A stretch of 64,000 nt of DNA from contig SIJG01000053.1 of NCBI GenBank assembly GCA_023374025.1, forward strand, positions 620,001 through 684,000, written 5' to 3'. The notes below the pieces were generated by a model, which was not told where the DNA came from, ran no database searches, and saw only the letters and a program-made list of their open reading frames with translations. This DNA comes from Heterodera schachtii. Taxonomy: Eukaryota; Nematoda; Chromadorea; Rhabditida; Heteroderidae. This document shows, piece by piece, positions 52,536-63,801 of the stretch; position 1 is the stretch's first letter; the number at the start of each line of letters is the position of its first letter. A program made the position numbers and the translations under genes.

Positions 52536-53958
52536 ATGGATGAGAAGGATTCGGTTGGCCCACCTAAAATCGCTGTCAATTGTGCCATTTGTGTGCCCGT
52601 TTGGTTTGGTTTTGTACGTGTTGAAGCGGACGGCGAAAGTGTGCAAATTGAGGACAATCTGTCATTGAAAACAACACAGTTCAAATTGCCTACGAATGGC
52701 GATGACAAAGTGAGAAGAGAGAGGGCGACTTTTGCCGATTCTTTGGGTCCCTTCGCTTTTTCAGAGAGTCGTCGTCGCTGCCAATGAATGCTTTGTGTTT
52801 TTCTTAGTGGGCAGTTACGCACTTTACTCGTTCGAATTGCGTACTGAGATGAGTTTTTTGGGGTGTTCGGCAGATGACTCACCGACCGTCCCTTTTTAAA
52901 CTCTCTTCCGAATTGAGTCGCAAAGTTCGGCGGATGGTCCTCCTCCCCTTGGCCGGGAATGGCTTCCTGTGGAAGTCCAATTGGTCCATTCCGAATTCCC
53001 TCCGCCGTACGTCGATTGTTCGTCCGTTGCCCTAAGCCATCAATTTGACCATTGGGACGCCCTCAGGGGACGGAAGGGAACTGACAAATTCGAAGTGAGT
53101 TTTTGGCATTCGCTTAGTCGTATCCAAAGTTTCAGCATTTTTCTGCCGCTTCCTCCACAAAATCCAATCGTTTTTTGGTTTGCACTGCTTTTGGTGCTTT
53201 TTTGGCAACGAATTTCGAAAATTGCGCCGTTTTGGAGAGGTGAAAGGCAACTTATACCAATCAAAGAAATATATTTAAGAATTTGCGATTCGCGCCTCGG
53301 GAAAAACTCGAAGGAAGTGAAACGATTCGAATTGCCATTTCGAATAGGCAAAGTTTGTGTGATGTTTTTTAACAAATAAAAAACGAAAAATTTCATTACC
53401 AGATCAGTGCCGGAAGGGACCACCTAATTATTTTGGACTCTTTGAACGGAGGGATTTGGAGTTTCGGGACGGGGACGAGGGGCGAATTGGGCACGGGGCG
53501 AGTGGAGGCGGACAATTGGGCGGAGGGGCCGAGGTGACTTACAACTGACATTTTTGAATTTGTACTTTACGAATGGCTTTCTCATTTTCGTTTTGAATAT
53601 TCAGACGGATTTCGAGTTTTTCCGAGGCGGACATTCGCTGCGTGGACATCGAAAGCGGCGCATGGCATTCGTTGGCACTGACCGCGGAAGTCGGCGAGCG
53701 AATTAATGGTTTTAGACACTTTCGACCGCTTTTTTCAGGGCGATGTGTACGGATGGGGATGGAATGGACACGGCCAAATTGGGCATCCGTCCACAGAATT
53801 TTCCATCCAACCGACGCCCTTTCCTTTTGATTTGGGCGATGGAAGGGTCGGAATTTGGCACTCTGACTTAAAAATGCATTTTTCTCAAAGTTCAGGCCAC
53901 CATGATTCGTTGCGCTGGCAATAATTCATTTTTGTTGCTCAATCAGCGATGGAAGTGA
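52536..53958 (+). CDS. RCC1-repeat protein (RCCD1-like)
   Basis: RCC1 repeats form a beta-propeller; human RCCD1 partners the KDM8 oxygenase. Exons supported: 52536-52709, one from about 52765, one ending at 53095 that begins between 52921 and 52960, 53403-53533, 53605-53689, 53739-53846, 53896-53958. Propeller repeats are clear at the 3-prime half: SAGRDHLIILDS with GGIWSFGTGTRGELGTG, VDIESGAWHSLALTAE followed by GDVYGWGWNGHGQIG (human [20 protein letters not shown]), and CAGNNSFLLLNQ. The N-terminal VWFGFV resembles the WFGFG start of RCCD1. The splice joining near 52830-52920 could not be settled. The protein is shorter than human RCCD1 and seems to lack the last repeat. DBR1 begins 79 bases downstream. 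Confidence 0.7.
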
Positions 53959-54037
53959 ATTGGAATTTGGAGAAATTTGCACCGAAAAGCGTAATAAACA
54001 AACCTTTTTTCTACTACAATTGTTTATTTTTTAAGCA

Positions 54038-56705
54038 ATGGACGAACAAATGGCGGAAAAATTGCCAGAAAATGGGTCCAAAAATGGCACCGAAAAAGAC
54101 GAAAAGAAGGGACAAAGCCAAGAAAAGGACGGAAAGGAGAAGAGACAAAGTCCATCGGCAAAAAGGCAAAGGCACCAGCGGACACTGAAAGTGGCGGTGG
54201 TCGGCTGCAGTCATGGCCAATTAGAAGCCATTTACGAAAGGCAAACGACACTCATTAACGAATTGAACTCATTAATTGACCCTTTTGTGTTTGTTCAGAA
54301 TGGTCCAAATGGAAAGCCAACAGAACGCCAAATTCGACTTGCTCATTTGCTGCGGGGATTTTCAGGTTGAAAATACAAATTCTTATTCTAAATCCAAAAC
54401 AATTGTGAATTGGTCTGAATAATTCATCTTTCTGGGCCATCATTCATTCATTTTTTGCCATTTTAGTCCATAAGAAATCACGGCGATTTGCACCATTTCC
54501 ACGCGCCGTTTCACCACCGAAAATTGGGCACTTTTTACAAATATTACAGCGGTGAAAAAGTCATCACCTTTAATTTTTGGTTATTTCATCATTTCTGAAC
54601 TTAAAAGATCGCTCCGCTGCTGACACTTTTTGTGGGCGGGAACCACGAGAGCAGCGGATTTATGGCGGAATTGCCGAACGGCGGATGGGTGGCGCCGAAC
54701 ATTTTTTACATGGGATACGCATCGGTGGGGAGGGACATTCCACCCGAAGGGGAGGGGCGGGAAACACTGATAAAACACCCACCGCACGATTCAGACAAAT
54801 GATTTTGGTTTGGATTTAGGAAAACTTTGTTTTTAAAAATATTATATATTTCTTTTTTCCCTTTAAATCTTTTTTTTTTGTAATATCAAGAATTGGAAGC
54901 CAAAAACTTCAATTCCAAAGAATTTCGCTTTGCATTTGAAATTTAAGTTAATAATTTTCCCATTGAATTCGTTTTCTGTTTTTGGTTCAAAATCCAATGG
55001 CGAAGAGAGAGGGAGTCGCACTTTTCCCATGGTCAATGCGTTTTTTCCCCCCAATTTTCCTCCTTCATTTTCGGGTCGTCCGTTTTGCTGGCCTTCGAAT
55101 TGGCGGACTCTCTGGCATTTTTAAGTCTGGCGATTTCAACAGAGGTAAGCAATTACCGATGCTTGTCGCGGTTGGCACTTTCTCCGCCTTTCCCTTTTGG
55201 CCATTTCGAACGGCCGCCCTTCCGCGAGCGTGGCTCCGTCGTCTCCGCTTACCACGTCCGTTCGGTGGACATTTTTCGGTTACGCCATTTGAAAGGTGTT
55301 TTGTCTCTTTTTAAATGCCAATAGTTCGCTTTTTCAGATGGTCCTCCGTTGGACATTTTCTTTTCACACGATTGGCCCGCGGGGATAACCGACTTTGGCG
55401 ATTGGGAAACTCTTTTGCGCATTAAGCCCCATTTTACGGAGGATGTGCGAAACAACCGACTGGGCAATCCGGCAACGATGGAGTTGGTGGGGCAATTGGC
55501 CAGTGTTTTCACTTTAAAATGGACCAATTCCCTCCCTCCCCCCCCGGGTGTTCTTCATTTTCCACCTGCCCATTTCAGTCTCCTCCACCAGCTGAAGCCC
55601 GCCCATTGGTTTGCCGCCCATTTGCATGTCCATTTCACCGCCGTTGTGCCCCATTCTTCCGCTTCCCCCACCGCTTCGGTGACGCGTTTTTTGGCATTGG
55701 ACAAACCAAACGAAAACCCACGGAGACGGTTCATCCAATTCCTTCACATTCCAATTGCTGAAGGTGTGCAATTGTGCGGTTGACCAGTGAATGATGCCAA
55801 TTCCAATTGAGACGCCCCTTTGGACCTTTGCTATGACCCCCAATGGTTGGCCATTCTTCGCGCCACCGACGAACTCACCCAATTCACTGACAAAGTGAGC
55901 ATTTCCATTGCTCACAAATTCAGAAATGGAAAACCCCCCCCCCCCTCCAAAGAGTGTGTTTATGCCCAGCGCCGTTTCGCCTCCAACTACGGCTGACATT
56001 GACTCTCTTCTGCACTCTTTTGGCGCCGACTTGCGCATTCCATCGAACTTTCGGCACACAGCGCCACCCGAAAGGGAACCGTGGAATTGTAAAGGACGGC
56101 CACCATCGCTTTATTATCGGTGTGAATCGAAGGACCAAACGCAAAATAAAAAATAAAAGGACCAATTAGTATTTGTGAATTTCAGCATTTTACCCCCTCC
56201 AAACTCCGTTCTTTTACTTTGCCAATTTACAGTGCCATTGCTAATGGTTTCACTTTATATTTTAAGCAACCCGCAGACACAACAGTTCTGTGAACGCCTT
56301 GGCATCCGTGACCTGAACCTAATGTTTGCCCAGGCATCCGCCGATTGTCTCGGAATACCGCACTTTCTTTGTGTTACACAGCCATTGGAATTGGAATCTG
56401 TTCAAAACCCCACCGAAACAACGAAAGTGGTGCCAAACCCCGACGAAATCGACTTGGGCGAGGACGAAGTGAAAAAGGGAAAACGAAACGACAATACAAT
56501 TTATTTTAGTTTGATGGCGAAGATTTTATGGTTGACATTCCGTCAAAAGAAGTGGCGAAATGAAAAACAGAAAAATAATGATTATCATCTAACAAAAACT
56601 GCTATAAAATTATCATTTAAAAAAAATAATAACTATACCGCACTCATTTTTGAGAATATTCATTTTTTATTCCAATTGATTCATTTTTCAACAAATGGAA
56701 ATTAA
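54038..56705 (+). CDS. dbr-1: RNA lariat debranching enzyme DBR1
   Basis: Metallophosphoesterase cutting the 2-prime-5-prime bond of excised introns. Exons: 54038-54240, 54299-54365, 54467-54559, 54608-54724, 55075-55144, 55200-55295, 55338-55498, 55592-55763, 55812-55894, about 55924-56090, then 56267-56705. The enzyme core is intact: [101 protein letters not shown]. The C-terminal region has [18 protein letters not shown] and NPDEIDL. An unusual lysine-rich N-terminal extension of about 48 residues precedes the core. Introns 1 and 7 have GC donors (54241 gcaaac; 55499 gccagt). Two acceptors lack AG (before 55075 and before 55200). The last junction and the extreme C-terminus are uncertain. 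Confidence 0.92.
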
Positions 56706-56715
56706 ATAGCAAATA

Positions 56716-56955
56716 TTAGCATTTGACGCATTCAAAAATAACCACTGGGAAAGAAAAATTTGAGCACAAATCGTTGGGAAAGACGCTAAAGAACCAATTA
56801 AGTTGGGATGGATCATTTTCACTTAAATATAGCATTTTTCCATCAAAATTTCTTAGAACAAAAGCAATTTGGTCTCCATAAATGCCATTTCTGAAGTAGC
56901 AATTGTATTGCGCACGAACCGAAATATTGTGATTCTCTGTAATTAGGGGAAACAT
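56716..56955 (-). CDS. Possible 3-prime exon of an unidentified gene
   Basis: An open frame after a clean acceptor (CCTAATTACAG near 56945, minus strand) runs to a stop with normal amino-acid composition (NCYFRNGIYGDQIAFVLRN, FSFPVVIFECVKC). I do not recognise it. It lies downstream of the eEF2 methyltransferase, whose own frame stops at 57080, so it may be an alternative last exon of that gene or a separate small gene. Confidence 0.3.
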   Translation of the reverse strand: MFPLITENHNISVRAQYNCYFRNGIYGDQIAFVLRNFDGKMLYLSENDPSQLNWFFSVFPNDLCSNFSFPVVIFECVKC

Positions 56956-57079
56956 AACAACATGGAAATTTCACCAATATAAAAACCGCAGGATAAAATA
57001 GCAATTGTTTTAGATTTTCGAGAAAACATGCAATTCTAATGAATTTTTCAAAATTTATTTTATAAAAACCTGCTTTTCT

Positions 57080-58160
57080 TTAAAAAGAATCCATTTCGGG
57101 GCTGATTTTACCGATTATCCGAAGAAAAAGGTCGACAGTGCTTTTGTCACGGACCGTACAGCAAATAAGCGCGACAACGCCGCCGGGGACACTTTCCGCA
57201 CAGAGCAAAAGTCGTAGAAGTTGAGCAAAAGGAGGGAAAAGAGACGGGTCGAAAGTCACATCTGAAAATGGGGGAAAAATGGGCAAATAAATTTTTAAAA
57301 AACGCATAATCATGGTAATAAAATGCAGTAGAAATATAAAATTTATGTGTTAATTTAATCCAATAAATCCCATCCCTTCTCCGTTTGTTTACCCGCAGCG
57401 ATTATTAATTCGGCGTCCTTCGGCAGTGTCCGCCGTTCGAAGTCCGTCCAATCCAATCGCTCAACGGACACCGCTGATCGTGAGTTCCGGGAACAGTCGA
57501 AATTCAGTGCCACATTCTCTCGCAATTGTCGGAGAACGTCAGGGTGTGCGTCGGAGAGAGTGACTTTTGCCGAGGCATTCGAAGCAGCGAAGGAAATGCC
57601 AGCGAGGCCACAGCCGGCGCCCAATTCCAAGGCATGGGAAACATTTGAAAAGGCGACAGAATAGGGCGAATTAGCGAAAAAATTGGCCAAAGCGAACGAC
57701 GCCTTAAGGGAAAAGCCAAAAGTGTGTTAAAGTCATTTTGCCAATTGGCCACTGACCCCCCAACAACTGAGTCCCGTCGTCCCATGCGAAATGTGTTGCA
57801 CTCTCTGCTTGAGCAAAATGTAAGGAGCTTTGGACCAATCCGAGTCGAAGAGATTGGGGAAAATTCGGAAGAAACATTCGTCTTGGCCATCTTCTGATTC
57901 GGAAGCCATCGAAGCACAAAGCGACTCATAAAGAACATCACTCGGATCAAATTGGAACTCATTCATCTGAAAAATGCGTCAATTTGTTGGTTATTCAACG
58001 GATGGAACATGCCCTGCCAATCAGTCGCTTCAGAAGTGCCCTGAACCATTCACTCTTTGGCGGGAAGCGAACACTCGCCGGAGAACGGAAGACCAACGCG
58101 TCCAAATTCGGGAATTGTTGCATTTGTTTCAAAAATTCGTCCAGTTTTTCCACGGTGATC
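57080..58160 (-). CDS. eEF2-lysine methyltransferase (EEF2KMT/FAM86)
   Basis: Seven-beta-strand methyltransferase modifying a lysine of translation elongation factor 2. Exons supported (minus): about 58013-58159, 57757-57966, 57393-57702, 57080-57261. Landmarks: SPASVRFPPKSEWFRALL, DPSDVLYESLCASM, the family signature ISHGTTGLSCWGA, SAM motif ALELGAGCGLAGI, LSDAHPDVLRQLRENV, LDWTDFE, ELIIAADV and VVALICCTVRD. The intron 57967-58012 appears to use a GC donor (AGG/gcatgt). The first coding exon is not certain: sequence at 58160-58345 has open frames but no AG acceptor directly before ITVEKLDEF. The stop at 57080 makes the C-terminus a little shorter than the human protein. Confidence 0.85.
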
Positions 58161-58362
58161 GGCGAAGAAGCAAAAAAGGAGGAAAGAAACGCACGGAAAG
58201 TGACATTTTCAGTGAGTTCAGTCGGAAGAGTTTCCGCGAGAAGCGGCGGACTGGAAGGAATTTGGAAGAGATCGGAGAGCGGTGAAGAGTCCGCTGTTTG
58301 GCCGATTTGGAAGATGAGTCAACATCTGACGGGGAAAAGCGATACTCAATTTAAAAATAGGA

Positions 58363-58690
58363 CTAAAACCGACCGAAGGAAGAACGAGGCGGCAAATAAA
58401 AGGGACGGTCGTAGGGAATTTGGTAATGGCAGGCGATTTCCACACGCTTTTCGGCTTCCTTCAGCAATTCACTAATCTTTTCGGGGTCCTTCTCCTGAAG
58501 ATGATACGAATTGGGTTTTTTGTCTTTATTTCTCTTTAATTACGTTTTTGTACGCTTTGAACCCTTTTTGGGCCTCTTCTCTGATGTATTTCTGTTCTTC
58601 GTTTGTGTTCGTCGCTTCTTGGGCCACCCAATCCTTTGAAAGGCGAATTATGCGTCGATATAATCGTAAAACTTCACTTCTTTTGTTCAT
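58363..58690 (-). CDS. LYR-motif protein, LYRM1-like
   Basis: LYR proteins bind mitochondrial acyl carrier protein and serve assembly factors. Two exons (minus): 58544-58690 and 58363-58494, giving 92 residues (human LYRM1 122). The signature is at residues 7-13 (VLRLYRR), followed by IIRLSKDW, YIREEAQKGFKAYKN, and in exon 2 ISELLKEAEKRVEIACHYQIPY then DRPFYLPP, which match LYRM1 specifically (IEIGLHYKIPYPRPIHLPP). It lies directly upstream of the eEF2 methyltransferase on the same strand. Confidence 0.88.
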
Positions 58691-59067
58691 AGAAAATCTT
58701 AAAAGATAAAAACTCTATTAGCATATCCAGATTCACAAAAATTTGACTACATGCAAAAAAAAAAAGTTATAAAAAATGAAAATATTTTGACTTTTTTTTC
58801 GGATACTTGCCCGCCTGTTTTCAATGTTTTTTCTCTTTGGCGTAAAAAACAAATTCCCACTTTTTTTATATTCGAATTTTTTACTAAAAAATTTGATAAT
58901 TTAATAATTTCCTTCTTTCATTTCCAAGCCTAACAAAATTATTTTGATATTTTATGGGCTTTCATTTGCTTTAGCATCGTTTGCTCTTCGATTGTTGGCC
59001 ATATTTTGTTTGATGAGATTCGATTTCTCGAGTGTTTTCACCCATTTTAACCCATAGTTTCACTGTC
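58691..59067. promoter_or_regulatory. Divergent upstream region, LYRM1 / cyclin E
   Basis: 377 AT-rich bases between divergent starts. No specific element recognised. Confidence 0.35.
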
Positions 59068-61166
59068 ATGAAAATTGGACATCGGACCCCGCCGAGGCAT
59101 AAAAGAGCCACTGACCCTCCCCCACAGTTCGATTCTTCCGATTTGGGCTCTCCGCAAAAGGTTCTTAACTTGAATTTGAATGCATATAATAAAATAATAA
59201 TAATTGCATCAACAAATTAAGGTTTGGTCACTGTTATGCGAGAAGGACGAGAAATTGCGCCGAGACCCGCACGTATTTTCGCGCCAGAAGAAAATAAACG
59301 CCAAAATGCGTGCCATGCTGCTCGACTGGCTGATGGACGTGAGCGGAATTGCCACTAATTAGCAGTCAATTAACGAGAGACCAAATTGCAAAAGGTCTGT
59401 GCCGACAAACAGCTCCACCGCGAAACCTTCCATCTTTGCATCGATTACATCGACCGTTTCATCGCTTTGAGTGACCACCAAATGCAGCCCCAGCGATTGC
59501 AACTGTTCGGCTCCACCGCCCTGGTAATTGCGAGCAAAGTCGAGGTCCGTTTGCCTTTTCCGAAGCTTTTTCCCAACGACGGAATTTCCAGGAAATTTAT
59601 CCTCCGAAAATTGCGGAGATTGCCGAATACACGGACGGGTCAGTCCTCATTTTGTTGGGATTGAATTGCGAATTGTATTCAGCTGTTGTTCTGAGGCTGA
59701 CATTCGTGGCATCGAAGAGATTATGCTGGAGAAGTTGGATTGGACGTGTTATCCGGTGACCGCTGTCCATTGGCTCGCACTTTTCATGCAGCTGATGAGC
59801 ACGGACGAAGTGATCCCCGCCCAGCGAGTGGTCATTTCAGCCGGTTGGTCGTCTAACAGACAAAAATGATTAACACATTGGAAACTAATTAGGTCTTAAT
59901 TGGTCCTAATGGCCGTTTGCCTTTGTGTCGCTCATATTTTCCTTTTATTGGCACTTTCTCTCATTGTCAGGCAAACGGCCGCTGGACACTCCGTCACTCA
60001 ACGGCGACTCTTCGTTCGTCATCGGTAAGCCGTCGCTGGAGGTGAGCATTGAGTCGGCACTGCCCAACGACGAGAACAATCAGCCGGACGATGCCCAGCG
60101 GGCGGAGTCGCGTCCTTCCGTGCCGTCCGTTTCGTCCCCGTGCCCTTCGCCCTCTTCTTGCGCAGTTGGCGAAGATGTTCAGCTCGAGGTTGGAGTGTTC
60201 GTCCGTTTGTTGTTTGTTCCTCTACAAATGTGCCCATTTCCAGGTTTCGTCCGTCGTTTTCGCCGGTGCGTCGCGCGTCCGTCGCATTTCCTTCAGTTGC
60301 GCCTATCCGCGGATGCAACTTTGCCACATTGGCTCCTCCCCACGCGTGCTGCTGCACACCACGCGAGCGGACATTAGTTACGTCGGCCATAATTCGTACA
60401 GCAGCGGCCACATTTACCCGGACCAGCGCTGCACCGTGCCGAAACTTATGCGGGGCGAATTCGTCCGAATGGCCGCGGTAAATTCTTGCAATTCTTTCCG
60501 CTTTTCCATGGCGAAATCGTAGTTTAAGTAACAAAAAGGGGGAGTTTGTACAGTTTCGTGGTGGTGTTTCAGATTTTGGACTTGGCCATGCTCGACTCGG
60601 GCTGTCTTCGCTTCCGTTACAGTGAATTGGCCAGTGCTGTGGTCCTTTGCTGCTATGAGCCCGAACATTTGATTTGCCAACTCACCGGTGCCGCCCCGAC
60701 CGATTGATTGCCCTTCATAAATATGCTTCTTCCCTTTAGGCTTTTCGCCTGAAAAGGTGCGCGATGCCCGCGCTTACATTGAGCCGTTCGTCCGCGTGTT
60801 CGACCTCAACGAGCCCACCGGCACAGCCATTCCCTGCCTGGCGGACGTGCCGCACGGCGACCGACACAACATTCAAACGTACACACCGAAGTGCCTCGAA
60901 CATTTGGTGAGCGAAAACCCCTTATGGAGATGGGACCTTCCGAAAACTTTTTTTGTAACCAAAAAGAGGCCTGTCCGTTACTATTAGCTTGGTCTACTCA
61001 TTGGCAATCTTTTTTTCGTTGCTCCGTTTTTTACCTATAATTTATCATTTTTTAGGAGACTGTGCAGCAAATTCGAAAAGAGACGGAATCACGTCGCAAG
61101 GCGGTGGAATTACGGGTCGCGGCTCGGGTGCGCAAACGCAAATTCGGCTCGGCAATGAATCTCTAA
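59068..61166 (+). CDS. cye-1: G1/S cyclin E with insertion in the cyclin fold
   Basis: Activates CDK2 at the G1/S transition. Ten exons in phase: 59068-59160, 59222-59338, 59395-59544, 59592-59638, 59683-59843, 59971-60188, 60244-60477, 60573-60687, 60740-60906, 61056-61166, giving 470 residues (human 410). The cyclin box is clear: KINAKMRAMLLDWLMD (MRAILLDW signature), ADKQLHRETFHLCIDYIDRF, EIYPPKIAEIAEYTDG, MLEKLDWTCYPVTAVHWL. The second cyclin fold resumes at RGEFVRMAAILDLAMLDSGC, and the cyclin E-type tail VPHGDRHNIQTYTPKCLEHL matches human DEDAHNIQTH. About 130 residues from exons 6 and 7 (GKRPLDTPSLNGDSS to DQRCT) are inserted between the two folds. The short N-terminus lacks most of the usual degron region. 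Confidence 0.93.
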
Positions 61167-62035
61167 TGATATTCATCAATAAATATCTAATTTATTCTCT
61201 TATTTCATCTCTTTCTCACACGGAAAAATTTGCCTTGTGTAAATTGTTTGTCTGCGATTGTTTTGGATCGAACTTTTGCTATTGGCTTTTGTTCCAATCC
61301 CACAGCTACGGAAATTGTCAGGCTCACAACCAGCAGTTTTTTATTAGTAAAATGCGGTGATTACAAAATAAAATTTACACAAGAAAAAATGGTGCTTTCG
61401 TGACTTATACGTTTTGAGCAAGGATGACTGAGAAAAGAAAATGAGTGGGTGTAAAACGGACATAAAATCAGCACAAATTGAGGAGGACGGGGGGGGGAGG
61501 GGGAGGAGACTCAAAAAGGCATTTATTTTGTGGGTGCGAGGACAAGGGATTCAGAGAGCAGAAAAATAAGAGCGAGATAAAATTAGCAATCTTTTATTTG
61601 ACCATGATTTCGAATAGCAAACAAAGTGTATTTAAAGTTTGATTTCCAGAGTCAATTAAGTCAACTAGCAATCATTTCATTACTAACGCTTAAAACAGTG
61701 GGATTTGATCATTTTCACTGCTTAGGCATTGACCCCTGAACCCAATCATTCCTCTTGTTATACATGTGCAGAAGGTCATCACCACACCCTCCGAAGTTTG
61801 TCGTACGGAGCAGAATACATACCGACAAGGGATTTGCTATGAGTTAAATTTAAAACCATTATTTCATTGGGCCGTAGGAATTATTGGCCGACCCTTTGCA
61901 CACGTACAAAAAGAAATCGTCTGTTCAGTGAAAATTTCATCCGAATCTGCTACATAGAGATTTGATAATGTATGACTTCGAATTATTATTTACAATTTCT
62001 GGCATTTGTCACATTGCAGTTTTTGATGTTCTTTG
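61167..62035. other. Convergent intergenic region
   Basis: About 870 bases between the cyclin E stop and the 3-prime end of the glutamine-rich gene. A G-rich tract lies near 61489-61506. Short ORFs here show no family resemblance. Confidence 0.5.
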
Positions 62036-63801
62036 CTAATTGGTTGTTGTTTTATGTGTTACGGTTTTAATGCGTGCATTTTTTGAAGAGGCTTTGGCCA
62101 CCCTTTCCATCACAGAAGCAATCGCATCGGTCACATTTCGGTCTTGCGTCTCGCTCAATTTAGACGGACTCAGCGGTTTGTCGTCAATTTGGGGCGACCG
62201 GTCCGGCAACATTTCCATTTCGGCTGCCATTTTATCCTCTGCGCTCATTTTGATGTGATTGGTCTAAAAAACGAAACGGCATTCTATAAAATTATAAAAA
62301 TGTGCTTTCTTTTTTGAAAATTTTTGAGTTTCATTTCGGGGACCCTTTCCCCTGGCTATGGAAGAAACGGTCCCAGGATTTCAAATGCGATTTGTTAAGG
62401 TCGTTGTCCAAAAAATGCTCATTTTTTTGCGATTCTTACAATGAGCCAAATTTTTTTTAAAGAAAATAAGATTTTGGTCCGAAAAATTGAGAATTTAGGC
62501 GATATTTTTAGCAGATTTTCACCAAAAATTGGTAATTTTGATGAAAATTTGGGTGAAGTAGGTCTTGGAGGTGCAACAACAAGGAAAATCAAAATTTTTT
62601 TTTTAGCAAAAATACTATTTTTACATAAGAATTTCGGATGCGGAGGCTTTGGGAGGGGGGGGGGGGGGGTACGTACCACGCTTAACCCCCCCACCCTGGG
62701 ACCCTCCCTGGTTACGGACCTGCATGACACAAACCTCAATTATATTCTGTTGCTGGTGCTGATTCTGCTGGTGGTACCCTTGCTGCTGGTGATCCCCGCA
62801 ACGCATTGGCTCAATTAAATCCAAATCGAAATCGTCTGAAAAATATGAGTCTTACAATTAGAAAACAAAGGTGCATTTTAACTATCTTTCTGACAGTGAT
62901 ATGATCAATGGTACGGGAAGAAAAAAAATAGCTGTCTGTCCGTTTTACCATTTATAAACCAGAAAATCGGTTTGTGAACCAAGAAAGACTTGTTAAATCC
63001 ATTTAAAATCAATGTTTTATGGTTTGAAATACTCTGACATAATTCACCTTCATTGGATATACTTGGCACCACGAGATCATCAACGAGCCCATCCTCCACA
63101 AAATCGGAGAGTTGGGGAAAAACTGAATTCGAAGTTGAAGAAGGGTGAAACTGCTGCGCTATCGGCGATTGCTGCAGCATTTGCTTCGTCTGTATTGACT
63201 TTTGTTGTTGGTAAAAGTCAGCGGGGCTCATTTGTTGAAGCGACTGATGCGAAGGAGGCCCCTGATGATACGACTGATTGTTATTAGCGTTGTTTTGCGG
63301 AACAGAATGAAGCGAAAACTGCTGTTGTTGCTGCTGCTGGGGAGTGTTTGTCCGCGAGTGTTCCACGGTCGACCCGCCGCTTCCGACGGGCGTCCCCCGC
63401 TGACTTTGGTGCTGCTGATGAACGCTGCCAGTGCTCCCATGGCCTAAAATATACCATTTGATAGTACATAATTGCGGCATTATAATTGTGACATCGGCAC
63501 ACTCACTGTTCCCATAAGGCGGAGTCGGCCCTCCCCCAATTGGCGTGTGTTGGCCTCCGCCAGGCGTGCCAACCATTTGCTGTTGCTGTGACTGCGGCGA
63601 ATGGAAAGGCGTTGAGGCGCTACATGTCGTTGTGGCCGGCGAATTGCCATAACACATGGCACCAGTGGCAGCACTTCCGGGCGTCCCGGGGGTTCGGAAT
63701 TGCTGCTGCTGGGAAGGCAAATGCATCACAGTGGGCAGGGGATGGGCAGGGTTTTGTCCAGCAACCGCCATTTGCGACTGCTGCTGTTGAAATTCTGTCA
63801 T
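62036..63801 (-). CDS. Glutamine-rich putative transcriptional co-regulator, 5-prime incomplete
   Basis: Four exons in phase (minus): 63507-63801, 63063-63443, 62720-62835, 62036-62263, at least 340 residues. The 63801 end follows a TTTTTTAG acceptor, so earlier exons probably lie beyond the window even though the exon begins with ATG. Composition is rich in Q, P, S, T and G (MTEFQQQQSQMAV, TPGGGQHTPIGGGPTPPYG, NTPQQQQQQQFSLHS), with an acidic patch (VEDGLVDDLVV, NDFDLDLIEPM) and a charged C-terminus (KMSAEDKMAAEMEMLPDRSP). This pattern is typical of transcription co-activators of the Mastermind/LAG-3 or SWI/SNF-accessory type. No domain settles which, so I give no gene name. Confidence 0.65.
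62405..62715. repeat. Intronic repeat with a long G run
   Basis: Lies in the 456-base intron 62264-62719. It has a G run of about 14 near 62656-62669 followed by GTACGTACCACGC and a C run, in the same style as the G/C-run elements at 32745-33075 and 50310-50670. The AAAATTT-rich part resembles the sequence around 33200. The class is unknown. Confidence 0.45.

Noticed and set aside
53100..53400. Hydrophobic ORF 52969-53379 as a membrane protein
   Set aside because: The end of the frame after 53095 begins with gtgagt and reads intron sequence; only the upstream part fits the RCCD1-like gene.
57504..57962. 152-codon alternate minus-strand ORF
   Set aside because: Out-of-frame shadow of the eEF2 methyltransferase exons, which carry the conserved SAM-binding motifs.
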